A stretch of 64,000 nt of DNA, taken from Pseudomonadota bacterium (lineage in GTDB: Bacteria > Pseudomonadota > Alphaproteobacteria > Micropepsales > Micropepsaceae). The notes beneath the pieces were generated by a model. That model ran no database searches, was not told the DNA's origin, and worked only from the letters and a program-made list of their open reading frames with translations. The DNA lies in contig JAJZDZ010000002.1 of assembly GCA_021851325.1 (NCBI GenBank), positions 124,001 through 188,000 of the forward strand, in the 5' to 3' direction. Every line of letters begins with the position of its first letter. Position 1 is the first letter of the stretch. Positions 1-8,743 of the stretch are shown in pieces. Position numbers and translations under genes: made by a program.

Positions 1-947
1 ACAAAATCTGGGGTTGGTCGCTGGGTTCGGATCACGATGTGCCGCTCGCTGGAATTCTCCAGAGCCTCGAGGGCATTGCGCATGAGATTGATCATCACCT
101 GCTGCAGCTGGATCCGGTCAATTACGACCGGCGGCAGGTCATCTGCCAGCTCCGTGGTTATCTTGACGTCGCGATCCGAGGCTCCGACCAGTCCGAGGGC
201 TATGGCTTCTTCGACACAGCTATTGAGATTCTCGGGCTGGCGATCCGAATCGCGCTTTTCGATGAAATTACGTAAACGGCGGATGATCTGGCCAGCGCGC
301 TGGGTTTGCGACACGGCCTTGTCCATGAATTCCCGCACCCTCCCGATCGCCTGCTCTCCGCCGGCATCCAGGGTTCTGCGGGCTGCGTTGAGGTAGTTCA
401 TGACGGCCGCGAGTGGCTGATTGAGTTCGTGTGCCAGGGCCGATGTCAGCTGGCCCATCGCCGTCAGACGAAGGGCATGCAGCAATTCGTTCTGGAGTTC
501 CTGAAAGTCGCGCTCACGGCTGGTGCGGTCGGTCAAATCGTGAAGGATGCCGAGGAAGACCCTCACGCCGCCAATGCGGTCCTCGCCAACCGACAGATAC
601 ATCGGAAATGTCGAACCGTCCTTACGCTGGGCGGTAACTTCACGCCCGATCCCGATGATTCGCTTTTCTCCGGTGGCCATATAGCGCTGCATGTAGCCGT
701 CATGGTGAGAACGGTAGGGTTCCGGCATCAACATGGAGATATTGCGGCCCAGCACCTCCTGAGGTGCATAGCCAAAGAGTCCTTCGGCCGCCCTGTTGAA
801 CAGAAGCATGCGCCCGGATTCGTCGATCACGATAATGCCGTCGACCGCCGTATTAATGACGGTATGAAACAGCACCTCGTGATCGGCTCCGCTGAGCGAC
901 CCCGCTACCAGATCTACAGAACGTGTGTTCGCCTCGGTCACAGTCAT
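1..947 (-). CDS. fixL: FixL-like heme-PAS oxygen sensor histidine kinase (3' end cut by window edge)
   Basis: The minus strand is open from an ATG at 947 to the window edge, giving 315 residues without the catalytic ATPase domain end. Residues about 20-140 form a PAS domain. The stretch RSHHDGYMQRY (about 79-89) followed by IIGIGREV (about 97-104) aligns with the heme pocket of FixL: His82 matches the proximal heme ligand and Arg102 the distal arginine that senses oxygen. The H-box SALAHELNQPLAAV carries the phospho-acceptor His at about 173, and the N-box QVMINLMRNALEAL lies near the edge. In the FixL family, deoxygenation activates the kinase, which phosphorylates FixJ; no FixJ is in the window. 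It is divergent from the operon starting at 1256. There is no strong ribosome binding site before the ATG, so the exact start is uncertain. Confidence 0.88.
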   Translation of the reverse strand, partial: MTVTEANTRSVDLVAGSLSGADHEVLFHTVINTAVDGIIVIDESGRMLLFNRAAEGLFGYAPQEVLGRNISMLMPEPYRSHHDGYMQRYMATGEKRIIGIGREVTAQRKDGSTFPMYLSVGEDRIGGVRVFLGILHDLTDRTSRERDFQELQNELLHALRLTAMGQLTSALAHELNQPLAAVMNYLNAARRTLDAGGEQAIGRVREFMDKAVSQTQRAGQIIRRLRNFIEKRDSDRQPENLNSCVEEAIALGLVGASDRDVKITTELADDLPPVVIDRIQLQQVMINLMRNALEALENSSERHIVIRTQRPTPDF

Positions 948-1007
948 CCTGTAGCAAATGCCGATGGAATTGGCGATAAAGTTCCGATGCCGCACCCGTC
1001 GGTGCCA

Positions 1008-1021
1008 TTGAGGCAGATCAG
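1008..1021. promoter_or_regulatory. FNR/FixK-type half-palindromic site
   Basis: TTGAGGCAGATCAG matches the FNR/FixK consensus TTGAT-N4-ATCAA at 8 of 10 defined positions. Its centre is about 67 bases upstream of the fixL start and about 240 upstream of the operon on the other strand, so it is better placed for fixL. It was found by eye and binding is inferred. Confidence 0.45.
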
Positions 1022-1117
1022 GATCTGCCAGGCCCGCCCCATTAGGCTATTCCCTGCGAACCTTGAGGTTTTTCATGGTGCTAGAGCTTGTTAGGCCGCG
1101 CGCCGACAGGGATCTGG

Positions 1118-1141
1118 TGATCATGTCGAGGTCGATGATCA
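1118..1141. promoter_or_regulatory. Inverted repeat TGATCAT-N10-ATGATCA
   Basis: Two perfectly inverted 7-base arms (1118-1124 and 1135-1141) flank a 10-base spacer, 115 bases before the ATG at 1256. The spacing suits a dimeric regulator. No regulator can be named. The whole stretch 948-1255 has no gene and appears to be the divergent control region. Confidence 0.4.
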
Positions 1142-1255
1142 TGGGGTGGGACCAAATGTCCCCCCCAAATCAGCGCATGCGTGCCGGACCAGACCGTCTG
1201 GACAATGCTCTCGCAGGGGGCATTGTTGCGGTGCAGGCGCTCTGAAGGAAGCAGT

Positions 1256-1840
1256 ATGAAGATCGCTTTGATTGTGGCCCACCCCGATCCTGCAAGCTTC
1301 ACGATGTCGGTCGCCCGAACGGTGGGGGAGGCCGCCAGCGCCCGGGGGCATACGGTCGATCTGCGCGATCTTTATGCCATGGATTTTGAGCCGCGCCTGA
1401 AGGCGAGCGAGATCGTTGGTCGCCCTGGCTTCGGCCCCGCCCCCGACGTGATCGCCGAGCGTGCCCGCCTTGCTGAAGCTGGGGCATTCATCTTTGTCTA
1501 TCCGTTCTGGATCAATGCAGCTCCCGCAATTCTCAAGGGATATATCGATCGAGTATTCGGATTTGGCTTCGCCTTCGGGCCAGGTCCCGGAGCCAACACC
1601 CCCCTGTTGACCGGCAAGAAGCTTCTCAGTTTAACCTCATCTGGTGCACCGGCAGACTGGGCGGAAAAAACCGGCGTCCTTAATGCTGAGCGCACCATAT
1701 TCGAGCACCATATAGCAGCCCTCTCAGGTCTCAAGGTGCTCGATCACCTCCACTTCGGTGGCATTGTACCGGGCATCCGCAGTGACGTGGTGATGCGCCA
1801 TTTGCAGGCCGCCCGCGCCACCATTGCCGAACATTTCTGA
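1256..1840 (+). CDS. Flavodoxin-fold NAD(P)H quinone oxidoreductase
   Basis: A 194-residue protein of the NQO1/MdaB/KefG-like flavodoxin-fold family. The N-terminus MKIALIVAHPDPASFT is the usual first strand and FMN phosphate loop, followed by a VYPFWINAAPAILKGYIDRV segment typical of the family around residues 83-102. Such enzymes reduce quinones with two electrons using FMN or FAD in the cytoplasm. The ATG at 1256 was chosen because GAAGGAAG lies just upstream and the family begins here; an in-frame extension to 1181 lacks family similarity. It is the first gene of a likely operon with the three genes that follow (29-base gap to the next). Its physiological substrate cannot be read from the sequence. 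Confidence 0.85.
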   Translation: MKIALIVAHPDPASFTMSVARTVGEAASARGHTVDLRDLYAMDFEPRLKASEIVGRPGFGPAPDVIAERARLAEAGAFIFVYPFWINAAPAILKGYIDRVFGFGFAFGPGPGANTPLLTGKKLLSLTSSGAPADWAEKTGVLNAERTIFEHHIAALSGLKVLDHLHFGGIVPGIRSDVVMRHLQAARATIAEHF

Positions 1841-1869
1841 GCATTCCCACAATATGACAGGCTGGCATC

Positions 1870-3393
1870 ATGACTGATGCGCAGGATGACACGATCAGGT
1901 TCCTGACTGCACCACAGAGCTATGGTGTGAAGCAGGTCGCCACCGTGCACACCCATGGCGCCATCGTTTTTCTAGCTGGCGACCGCGCCTACAAGCTCAA
2001 GCGGGCGGTGCGCTATCCCTATATGGACTATTCGACCGTCGAACGGCGCCGGGCCATGTGCCAACGGGAGATTGAGGTCAACCGCAGGTTAGCGCCCGAG
2101 CTTTACCTGGAGGTCCGGGACATTGTTCGTGGATCGGACGGCAAACTGCACTTCTCTCCTCCGGCCTCCGGGCAGCTCATCGATAGTGTCGTCGTGATGA
2201 CGCGCTTTAGCCAAACTGCGTTGTTGGGCAAACTGTGTGCCCGCCACAGAGCAGATCCGGCGCTGATGAGGCTCCTCGCCGGAGAGATCGCAGCCTTTCA
2301 CAAGAGTGCGGAGCTCGCTCCAACCGTCAACTTTGCAGACGTGACACGAGCTGTCGTCGAGGAAAATATCTCGCTGTTGCGTGCAGCCCGGATCTTTGAT
2401 GGGGCGGCTATCGAAGAGTTCGTAACGGCGCTCAAGGAAGGTTTCGACCACTGCCAAACGCTCCTACTTAAACGCAGCCGTTCCGGAAAAATACGCCGCT
2501 GTCATGGTGATTTACACCTGAACAACATTGTTGTCATGGGTAATAAGCCGGTGCTGTTTGATGCGATCGAATTCAACGATGATTATGTCTTTATCGACCC
2601 GATTTACGACGTCAGCTTTCTGCTCATGGACCTGGAGCGTATTGGCGAACGGAAGCTCGCGCACGTGCTGTTCAACCGCTATTTCGAGCTCGTTCCGGAC
2701 GACGAAGGCATTGCCCTGCTACCTCTTTATCTGTCCTTGCGGGCCGCAATCCGAGCCCATGTGGCTGTCTCGCGAAGTGCCGCGGGCGATAGAACTGCAA
2801 CCGATGAGGCCCACCGCTGCTTCGCCCTCGCCAGAGATTTTCTCATCCCCCGTGCGCCACAACTGATCGCCATTGGCGGCTATTCAGGCAGCGGCAAAAC
2901 CACCCTTGCACGCGCCCTCGCCCCAACCATTGGCGTGGCGCCCGGTGCCCTCATCCTGCGCAGTGATGTCATCCGCAAGACCCTTATGGGTGTGGATGAG
3001 ATGGACCGGCTGCCGCAATCGGCCTATAGCGATGCTGTGAATGCGGAGGTTTTCCTCACCCTTCACGAACGTGCGCGGACATTGCTGGCAGGTGGTCATA
3101 GCGTGGTTATGGACAGCGTCTATGGCCGACCCGAGGAGCGGGCCCGCATCGAAAAAGTGGCACAGTCAACCGGTGCGTCATTTCACGGGTTCTGGCTGGA
3201 GGCGATGCATCAGACGCTTTCCCGTCGTATTACGGCGCGCCGTAACGACGCCTCCGATGCCACACTTGCCGTGCTTGATTTGCAGATGCGAGGGCTCACA
3301 CCACCATCCAACTGGTGTAAGCTGGACGTAGATCGTTCGCCCGAAGCCGTCGCTGCACTCGCCTTAGATCACCTTTCCAAAAACAGGGGCTGA
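1870..3393 (+). CDS. Fused aminoglycoside-phosphotransferase-like kinase and P-loop ATPase
   Basis: 507 residues in two domains. The first (about 1-325) is an APH/choline-kinase-like fold with the catalytic loop CHGDLHLNNIVV and the following LFDAIEFNDDY metal-binding segment. The second (about 330-507) opens with IAIGGYSGSGKTTLARAL, a Walker A motif, as in zeta-toxin or small-molecule kinases. Proteins with this architecture are widespread; mycobacterial Rv2004c, a member of the hypoxic DosR regulon, has the same layout. No substrate is established. The stop codon is one base from the start of the next gene, so the two are almost certainly co-translated. Antibiotic resistance is not implied: the APH name describes the fold only. 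Confidence 0.85.
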   Translation: MTDAQDDTIRFLTAPQSYGVKQVATVHTHGAIVFLAGDRAYKLKRAVRYPYMDYSTVERRRAMCQREIEVNRRLAPELYLEVRDIVRGSDGKLHFSPPASGQLIDSVVVMTRFSQTALLGKLCARHRADPALMRLLAGEIAAFHKSAELAPTVNFADVTRAVVEENISLLRAARIFDGAAIEEFVTALKEGFDHCQTLLLKRSRSGKIRRCHGDLHLNNIVVMGNKPVLFDAIEFNDDYVFIDPIYDVSFLLMDLERIGERKLAHVLFNRYFELVPDDEGIALLPLYLSLRAAIRAHVAVSRSAAGDRTATDEAHRCFALARDFLIPRAPQLIAIGGYSGSGKTTLARALAPTIGVAPGALILRSDVIRKTLMGVDEMDRLPQSAYSDAVNAEVFLTLHERARTLLAGGHSVVMDSVYGRPEERARIEKVAQSTGASFHGFWLEAMHQTLSRRITARRNDASDATLAVLDLQMRGLTPPSNWCKLDVDRSPEAVAALALDHLSKNRG

Positions 3394-3394
3394 C

Positions 3395-6067
3395 ATGTCC
3401 ATCCGCAATCTCGACGCCGTGTTTCGCCCACGTTCGGTCGCACTTATCGGAGCCAGCAACCGGCCAGATTCGGTCGGACATGTCGTTGCCCGCAACCTTT
3501 TGGAGGGCGGATTTGAAGGACCGGTGATGCCGGTGTCGACAACACACAGTTCCGTTGCCGGGATCCTGGCCTATAGTGATGTGGCTCATCTACCAATGAC
3601 GCCAGATCTGGCCATTATCTGTACCCCACCCCAAACCGTTCCGGGCATCGTTGCAGATCTTGCTGCACGTGGCACAAAAGGCGCAGTTGTGATCAGCGCC
3701 GGGTTCAATGAGCTTGGTACCGAGGCCGGAATGGCGCTCGAGCGGGCCATGCTGGATGCCGCCAAATCTTCCTTGCTACGGATTATTGGTCCGAATTGTC
3801 TGGGCATCATCTCGACCGCTGTTCGGCTCAATGCGTCTTTTGCACCGGTTTCCTCACCTTCAGGAGGTGTGGCATTTGTCGCCCAATCCGGAGCGATGCT
3901 GACGACCATTCTGGACTGGGCAGCGGCCCGAGGCATTGGCTTTTCCCATCTGGTCTCGCTCGGCGACATGACTGACGTCGACTTCGGCGACATGCTGGAT
4001 TACCTCGCGCTTGATCCCAACACGCATTCGATCCTGCTCTATATCGAAACCATCACCCAGGCACGCAAATTTCTGTCGGCAGCACGCACCGCAGCTAGAC
4101 TTAAGCCCGTAATCGCCATCAAGGCAGGACGACATGAAGCAGCAGCGAAGGCAGCAAGTTCTCACACCGGCGCCATGGCCGGCGTCGATGCCGTGTACGA
4201 CGCTGCCTTTCGCCGGGCGGGGATTCTCCGCGTCAACGATCTCGATGAGGTATTTGACGCCGTTGAAACCCTCGCCCAACCGATCAAACTTGCAAGCGAC
4301 CGTCTCTTCATACTGACCAATGGTGGAGGCCTTGGCGTTCTGGCTACCGACGCGCTGATCGATCATGGCGGGGCCATGGGCACACTAACACCACAATTGA
4401 GCGCGGAACTGAACAAAGTTCTTCCGGCAACCTGGAGCCACGGCAATCCTGTCGACATCATCGGTGATGCAGGCCCTGAACGTTATGAAGCTGCCTTGCA
4501 TGGTCTTCTGGAGGCGCCAGGACCAGAGGCGATCCTTGTGCTCAACTGTCCGGTCGCAGTGGCCTCAAGCGTGGAGGCTGCGCAGGCGGTCGCGCGCGCA
4601 GCCAAGGGAAGTCGCAAGCCGGTCTTCGCAAGCTGGCTGGGTTCAGCAGAGCGTGATCAGGTCCATGGAATTTTCGCGGAGGCCAAGATTCCGGCCTACG
4701 ACACCCCGGACAAGGCAATCCGCGGTTTCTCCTATCTGGTAAGCTATCAGCGCGGTCAGGAAACACTGATGGAAGTGCCTCCCTCGCTGCCCGAGCACTT
4801 TTCGCCGGATGATGCAGCAGCCAGGAAGATCGTAATGCGTGCCCTCAAGGAGCACGGTGAGGGCTGGCTGCCGGAAAGCGACATTCACGCCATCTTTGAT
4901 TGCTACGGTATTCCGCACGTGCGTTCGCAGGCGGTGGCGGACCCGCAGCAGGCAGGCCAGCTGGCTGCATCATGGGGTGTACCCGTGGCGCTTAAAATTC
5001 TTTCTCCAGATATCACCCACAAGTCCGACGCGGGAGGTGTCGTACTCGGACTGGTTGGCGAGGCTGCGGTCTGTGAGGCCGCCCAATCGATGCAGCGGCG
5101 GATCACCCACGCACTGCCAAAGGCACGCCTTCAGGGCTTTACCGTGCAGGAGATGGTACGCCGTCCCGAAGCGATTGAGCTGATTGTGGGAATGGCAACC
5201 GATCGGCAGTTTGGACCCTTTCTGCTCTTTGGCCGCGGTGGTACGGCCGCGGAAATCATCAACGACCGCGCCATTACGCTCCCACCGCTCAATCTCACGC
5301 TTGCCCGTGAAATGATGAGCCATACAAGGGTTTGGCGGCGTCTGAAGGGGTATCGTGACGTCGCTCCCGCCGACATCGATGCCATCGCGCTATGTCTTGT
5401 TCGTCTGTCACAACTGATTGCAGACGTGCCGCAGATTGCCGAACTCGACATCAATCCGCTGGTCGCCGATGCCAAGGGTGTGCTTGCCCTCGATGCCCGC
5501 GTGCGCGTGGAAAATGCCGCGCAGGACAATACACGCTTTGCCATTCTCCCTTATCCCAAGGAGCTGGAACGCTATGAAACTATTGACGGCCTGGGCCGGC
5601 TTTTGCTGCGTCCCATACGCCCGGAAGACGCGCCAGGTGTCGAAGACCTGTTTTCGCAGCTGACCCCTGAGGATATCCGGTTGCGATTCTTTACGCCGAT
5701 GCGACAGATCCCGCCTGCACTGCTGGCCCGCCTGACCCAAATTGACTATGACCGTGAAATGGCATTTCTGCTGGTGCGACCAACCGACGGTAAAGTCCTC
5801 GGTGCTTCGCGCTACAGTGCTGATCCGGACAATATCAGTTGCGAGTTTGCCATCAGTGTCAGAAGCAGCCTTAAGGGCCTTGGCCTAGGCAAGCTGCTTA
5901 TGGAACGGCTGATCTCATACGCCAAATCTCGCGGAACCCAGCGGATGACCGGCGAAGTGCTCGAAGAGAACGAGCGCATGCTGTCGCTTTGCCGAGAACT
6001 TGGCTTTTCGCTGACACCAAGCGCCGGTGAGCGCGGGGTGATCTGTGCAAATCTGAACCTGGCATAG
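3395..6067 (+). CDS. pat: Acyl-CoA synthetase (NDP-forming)/GNAT fusion, Pat-type protein acetyltransferase
   Basis: 890 residues: CoA-binding Rossmann domain at the N-terminus (SVALIGASNRPDSVG), two succinyl-CoA-synthetase-like domains, an ATP-grasp domain (about 480-700), and a C-terminal GNAT acetyltransferase domain (about 725-890, with LKGLGLGKLLMERLI as the acetyl-CoA pyrophosphate loop). This is the architecture of Salmonella Pat/YfiQ, which acetylates and inactivates AMP-forming acyl-CoA synthetases. Here the motif SSHTGAMAG keeps a His at residue 257, the position phosphorylated in active ADP-forming acetyl-CoA synthetases, so the N-terminal part may still be catalytic. The gene starts one base after the upstream stop codon. 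Whether it is mainly a lysine acetyltransferase or a bifunctional enzyme is open. Confidence 0.88.
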   Translation: MSIRNLDAVFRPRSVALIGASNRPDSVGHVVARNLLEGGFEGPVMPVSTTHSSVAGILAYSDVAHLPMTPDLAIICTPPQTVPGIVADLAARGTKGAVVISAGFNELGTEAGMALERAMLDAAKSSLLRIIGPNCLGIISTAVRLNASFAPVSSPSGGVAFVAQSGAMLTTILDWAAARGIGFSHLVSLGDMTDVDFGDMLDYLALDPNTHSILLYIETITQARKFLSAARTAARLKPVIAIKAGRHEAAAKAASSHTGAMAGVDAVYDAAFRRAGILRVNDLDEVFDAVETLAQPIKLASDRLFILTNGGGLGVLATDALIDHGGAMGTLTPQLSAELNKVLPATWSHGNPVDIIGDAGPERYEAALHGLLEAPGPEAILVLNCPVAVASSVEAAQAVARAAKGSRKPVFASWLGSAERDQVHGIFAEAKIPAYDTPDKAIRGFSYLVSYQRGQETLMEVPPSLPEHFSPDDAAARKIVMRALKEHGEGWLPESDIHAIFDCYGIPHVRSQAVADPQQAGQLAASWGVPVALKILSPDITHKSDAGGVVLGLVGEAAVCEAAQSMQRRITHALPKARLQGFTVQEMVRRPEAIELIVGMATDRQFGPFLLFGRGGTAAEIINDRAITLPPLNLTLAREMMSHTRVWRRLKGYRDVAPADIDAIALCLVRLSQLIADVPQIAELDINPLVADAKGVLALDARVRVENAAQDNTRFAILPYPKELERYETIDGLGRLLLRPIRPEDAPGVEDLFSQLTPEDIRLRFFTPMRQIPPALLARLTQIDYDREMAFLLVRPTDGKVLGASRYSADPDNISCEFAISVRSSLKGLGLGKLLMERLISYAKSRGTQRMTGEVLEENERMLSLCRELGFSLTPSAGERGVICANLNLA

Positions 6068-6146
6068 CGTTTGGGCGTCCTTGTTCCAGGTCAATGACCC
6101 CCGTCGCGCCTGCTTCTAAATGCAGGCTTGATGACGGGAGACCACG

Positions 6147-6566
6147 ATGCCTAAGGGCCCCCCACTGACGATTGCACCAGAGAAAGTTGCCTACATCATA
6201 CTTCTGGCGAAGGCGTTTGACGCCAAGGACGTGCTGACCGATCCGGGAGACTCTTCGGACGGAGCCGACGATCATATGATCCGGGTCCTCGAGGAGCACA
6301 GTGATGACGCGGTCGAGCAGATTCTGGCCAACTATATCGATGAGCTATCGGTAGATGAGCAGATCGATCTCGTGGCACTGGCCTGGCTGGGCCGCCAGGG
6401 CAACGATGTCTCGGATTGGCCGACGCTGCACGCCCAGGCCCGTCGCTCCCATCGGCAGCCGACCTCAACCTATTTGCTCGGATCGCCACTCCTCGGTGAT
6501 GAACTCTCCGAAGGGCTGAGCATTCTTGGATACGAGCCCGAAGAACTCGAGTCCGATCTGCCGTAA
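6147..6566 (+). CDS. DUF3775 family protein
   Basis: A 139-residue acidic protein. LTIAPEKVAYIILLAKAFDAKD followed by a Asp-rich stretch and LSVDEQIDLVALAWLGRQ is the recognisable DUF3775 pattern, a small family of unknown function common in Alphaproteobacteria. The C-terminal half (TYLLGSPLLGDELSEGLSILGY) resembles a segment that binds or folds against helices. It follows pat by 79 bases on the same strand and is probably the last gene of the operon. GACGGGAGACC upstream of the ATG provides a weak ribosome binding site. No biochemical role is known. Confidence 0.75.
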   Translation: MPKGPPLTIAPEKVAYIILLAKAFDAKDVLTDPGDSSDGADDHMIRVLEEHSDDAVEQILANYIDELSVDEQIDLVALAWLGRQGNDVSDWPTLHAQARRSHRQPTSTYLLGSPLLGDELSEGLSILGYEPEELESDLP

Positions 6567-6701
6567 GCCTGCACCCGCCAGACTTGCGAGCCACTCGCTG
6601 CCCCTACCAGCACTTTCACTGCGGTGGGCCGTGCTAGGGACGGTCTTGGAATGCTGCGACCAGTCCGCGATCGCAAGCTCTGCGCGTTTCGCCAAGGCGG
6701 A

Positions 6702-8243
6702 CTAGATCAGTACCTCAATCAACCGTGGGCCGCGGGCCGCCATGGCCGCGGCGAACTGATCGGCGAAGCTCTCCAGCGTACTGGCGCGACTGGCTTCCAC
6801 ACCCATAGCCTGAGCCAGAGCGACAAAGTCGATCTCGGGATTGTGCAGATCGAGCATTGATAGCGCGCGCGGACCGGGATTGCCGGCGCCGACGCGCGCA
6901 AGCTCGATGTTCAGGATTGCATAGGAGCGGTTGGCAAAAAGCACGGTGGTCACGTCGAGCTGCTCACGGGCCTGAGTCCACAGTGCCTGTACCGTGTACA
7001 TGGCGCCGCCGTCGCCGGACAGACAGACAACCTTGCGCTCAGGACAGGCCACGGCGGCACCAGTCGCAAGGGGTAGTCCCTGACCGATCGAGCCCCCGGT
7101 CAATGCCAGCCAGTCATGAGGAGGCGCCGCGGCAGTCGCCATGTAGCTACCCAGGCCATTGGTCGCCCCCTCATCGGATACGATCGCATTCTCGGGAAGG
7201 AACTGGGCAATTACCTGGCCAACACTGAACTGGTTAAGAGGGCCCTGAGGTATGCCCGGACGCTGCAGGGAGGTGCGGGCAGGGTTGGGCGACGCCTTTA
7301 ACGCATCGGCGACCGCCTCAAGTGCGGCGGTTCCATCCTCATGAGGATGGGCAAGGTAGAGGATTCGGCAGTCTTGTGGCGCACACCAGCTTGGCTTGCC
7401 AGGATAGGCGAAAAACGCCACCGGTGGTTTTGCGCCAACCAGAATTAATTGCTCCAGATCAGCCAGAAACTCGACGATCTGTTCAGCAAAATAGGGAATG
7501 CGCTCCACCGTCACACGACCGGCGCCACGCTGCAGCCGCGGCACGAAGGTATCCACGAGGAGCCTTGCCCCCGTGGCCTCGGCGATGCGTCCGGCTGCGT
7601 CAAGGCCAGCCTGCCGACAGCTGGCACCACGCATCAGGATCGCAGTGCGTTTGCCCCGGCGCAGAGCTTCAACGGTGGTGCCAATGTCCGCGTCAGAGAC
7701 GGTTGCCGGCGCCACCGGAGGCAATGGCTGAGCGGGGTTTTGCGCCGTGTTCCAGGCCGTGTCGGCGGGCAGGATCAGGCTCGCAATCTGCCCCGGAGGT
7801 GAGAGCGCAGCTTGTACCGCGCGGGCGCCATCGGCGGCCACGGTATTGGCGCTGACGCTTGCCTGCACCCAGGCCGATACCGTTCGGGCCAGCCCGTTCA
7901 CGTCGGACGCCAGCGGCGCATCATATTGGGCGTGATAAGTGGCATGATCGCCAACGAGATTGAGAATTGGCGTACTGGCGCGGCGCGCATTGTGCAGATT
8001 GGCCCAGCCATTGCCAAAGCCCGGGCCAAGATGGAGCAGCGTCACCGCCGGCTTGTCAGCCATACGTCCATAGCCATCCGCGGCTCCGGTCACCACACCC
8101 TCGAACAACGCCAAAATCGGCCGGATCCGCGGCTCCGTGTCAAAGGCTGACACGAGGTGCATTTCCGAGGTGCCGGGATTAGCAAAACAGACTTCAACCC
8201 CCGCCTCGGCCAGCGTGGCGACCAGCGCCTGAGCACCATTCAT
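6702..8243 (-). CDS. Thiamine-pyrophosphate-dependent enzyme, acetolactate synthase large-subunit-like
   Basis: 513 residues with the full three-domain TPP enzyme layout. The N-terminal Pyr domain has ALFEGVVTGAADGYGRM, whose Glu activates the TPP ring. The C-terminal PP domain has GDGGAMYTVQALWTQA followed about 20 residues later by the Asn of FANRSYAIL, the Mg-TPP binding motif. It is shorter than true IlvB (about 560-590) and has no regulatory-subunit gene nearby, so a 2-keto-acid decarboxylase or benzoylformate-decarboxylase-like activity is as likely as acetolactate synthesis. It lies 54 bases downstream of the DUF983 gene on the same strand. Convergent with the DUF3775 operon; the 135 bases between them (6567-6701) show no clear terminator. 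Confidence 0.85.
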   Translation of the reverse strand: MNGAQALVATLAEAGVEVCFANPGTSEMHLVSAFDTEPRIRPILALFEGVVTGAADGYGRMADKPAVTLLHLGPGFGNGWANLHNARRASTPILNLVGDHATYHAQYDAPLASDVNGLARTVSAWVQASVSANTVAADGARAVQAALSPPGQIASLILPADTAWNTAQNPAQPLPPVAPATVSDADIGTTVEALRRGKRTAILMRGASCRQAGLDAAGRIAEATGARLLVDTFVPRLQRGAGRVTVERIPYFAEQIVEFLADLEQLILVGAKPPVAFFAYPGKPSWCAPQDCRILYLAHPHEDGTAALEAVADALKASPNPARTSLQRPGIPQGPLNQFSVGQVIAQFLPENAIVSDEGATNGLGSYMATAAAPPHDWLALTGGSIGQGLPLATGAAVACPERKVVCLSGDGGAMYTVQALWTQAREQLDVTTVLFANRSYAILNIELARVGAGNPGPRALSMLDLHNPEIDFVALAQAMGVEASRASTLESFADQFAAAMAARGPRLIEVLI

Positions 8244-8297
8244 GAGGACTGGTCCCTTAAGTTCCAGATGTCAGTCGTCCATTGCCGTGTCCTGCTG

Positions 8298-8678
8298 TCA
8301 AGCGGTCGCAGGTTCTCCGGCCCAAATGACACCGATAAAAAGTCCTTTAGCCACAGGCAGAAGAGCCAGAGACAGGACAAGACCGAGGGTGGGGTAGAAA
8401 ACCATCGCTTGCCACAATGGCCAGCCTGCCCAACTGTCCACACCAAGAACCAGGGCCACAACGAGATGGCCAACGACCAGTATGGTGAGCCATGCAGGAC
8501 CGTCGTCAGCGCGAATATGCGAAAGATCTTCGTGGCAAGCGGCGCACGTATCAACAGGCTTCAGATAGCTGCGGAAAAGCCGCCCCTTGCCGCAGGCCGG
8601 GCAGCGGCCCGCCAGTCCACGACGTACCGCCAGACGCAGATCCCGCGCTGGCCCCTGCTGTAGCCGGTCATCAATCAT
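8298..8678 (-). CDS. DUF983 zinc-ribbon membrane protein
   Basis: 126 residues. An N-terminal zinc ribbon (CPACGKG and CAAC, Cys26, 29, 45 and 48) is followed by two hydrophobic segments at about 62-80 and 88-115. This is the DUF983 pattern, found in many Alphaproteobacteria and often near cytochrome oxidase assembly genes, though not here. No function is established. No convincing ribosome binding site precedes the ATG at 8678. It may share a transcript with the TPP enzyme gene that follows. Confidence 0.85.
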   Translation of the reverse strand: MIDDRLQQGPARDLRLAVRRGLAGRCPACGKGRLFRSYLKPVDTCAACHEDLSHIRADDGPAWLTILVVGHLVVALVLGVDSWAGWPLWQAMVFYPTLGLVLSLALLPVAKGLFIGVIWAGEPATA

Positions 8679-8697
8679 GGCTACAATCTAGAAACCA

Positions 8698-8737
8698 GGG
8701 CCCCGCGGCGCAATGGGTATCATCGCCGCGGGGTCCC
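8698..8737 (-). terminator. Strong hairpin after the S10 peptidase gene
   Basis: CCCCGCGGCG (8701-8710) pairs perfectly with CGCCGCGGGG (8724-8733), with three more G-C pairs outside a one-base bulge. It starts 6 bases past the stop codon at 8744. The following T-run is weak, so this may be a terminator or a 3' stabilising hairpin. Confidence 0.55.
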
Positions 8738-8743
8738 GAGCGT

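Noticed and set aside
1063-1076. A second FNR-like sequence TTGAGGTTTTTCAT
   Set aside because: Only one half-site matches; the other arm does not fit ATCAA.
306-1094. Plus-strand open frame of 262 codons at the start of the window
   Set aside because: It is antisense to fixL, whose PAS and kinase motifs on the minus strand are clear.
1870-3393. Aminoglycoside resistance gene
   Set aside because: The APH-like fold is fused to a P-loop ATPase and sits in a metabolic operon; this fused family is not a known resistance determinant.
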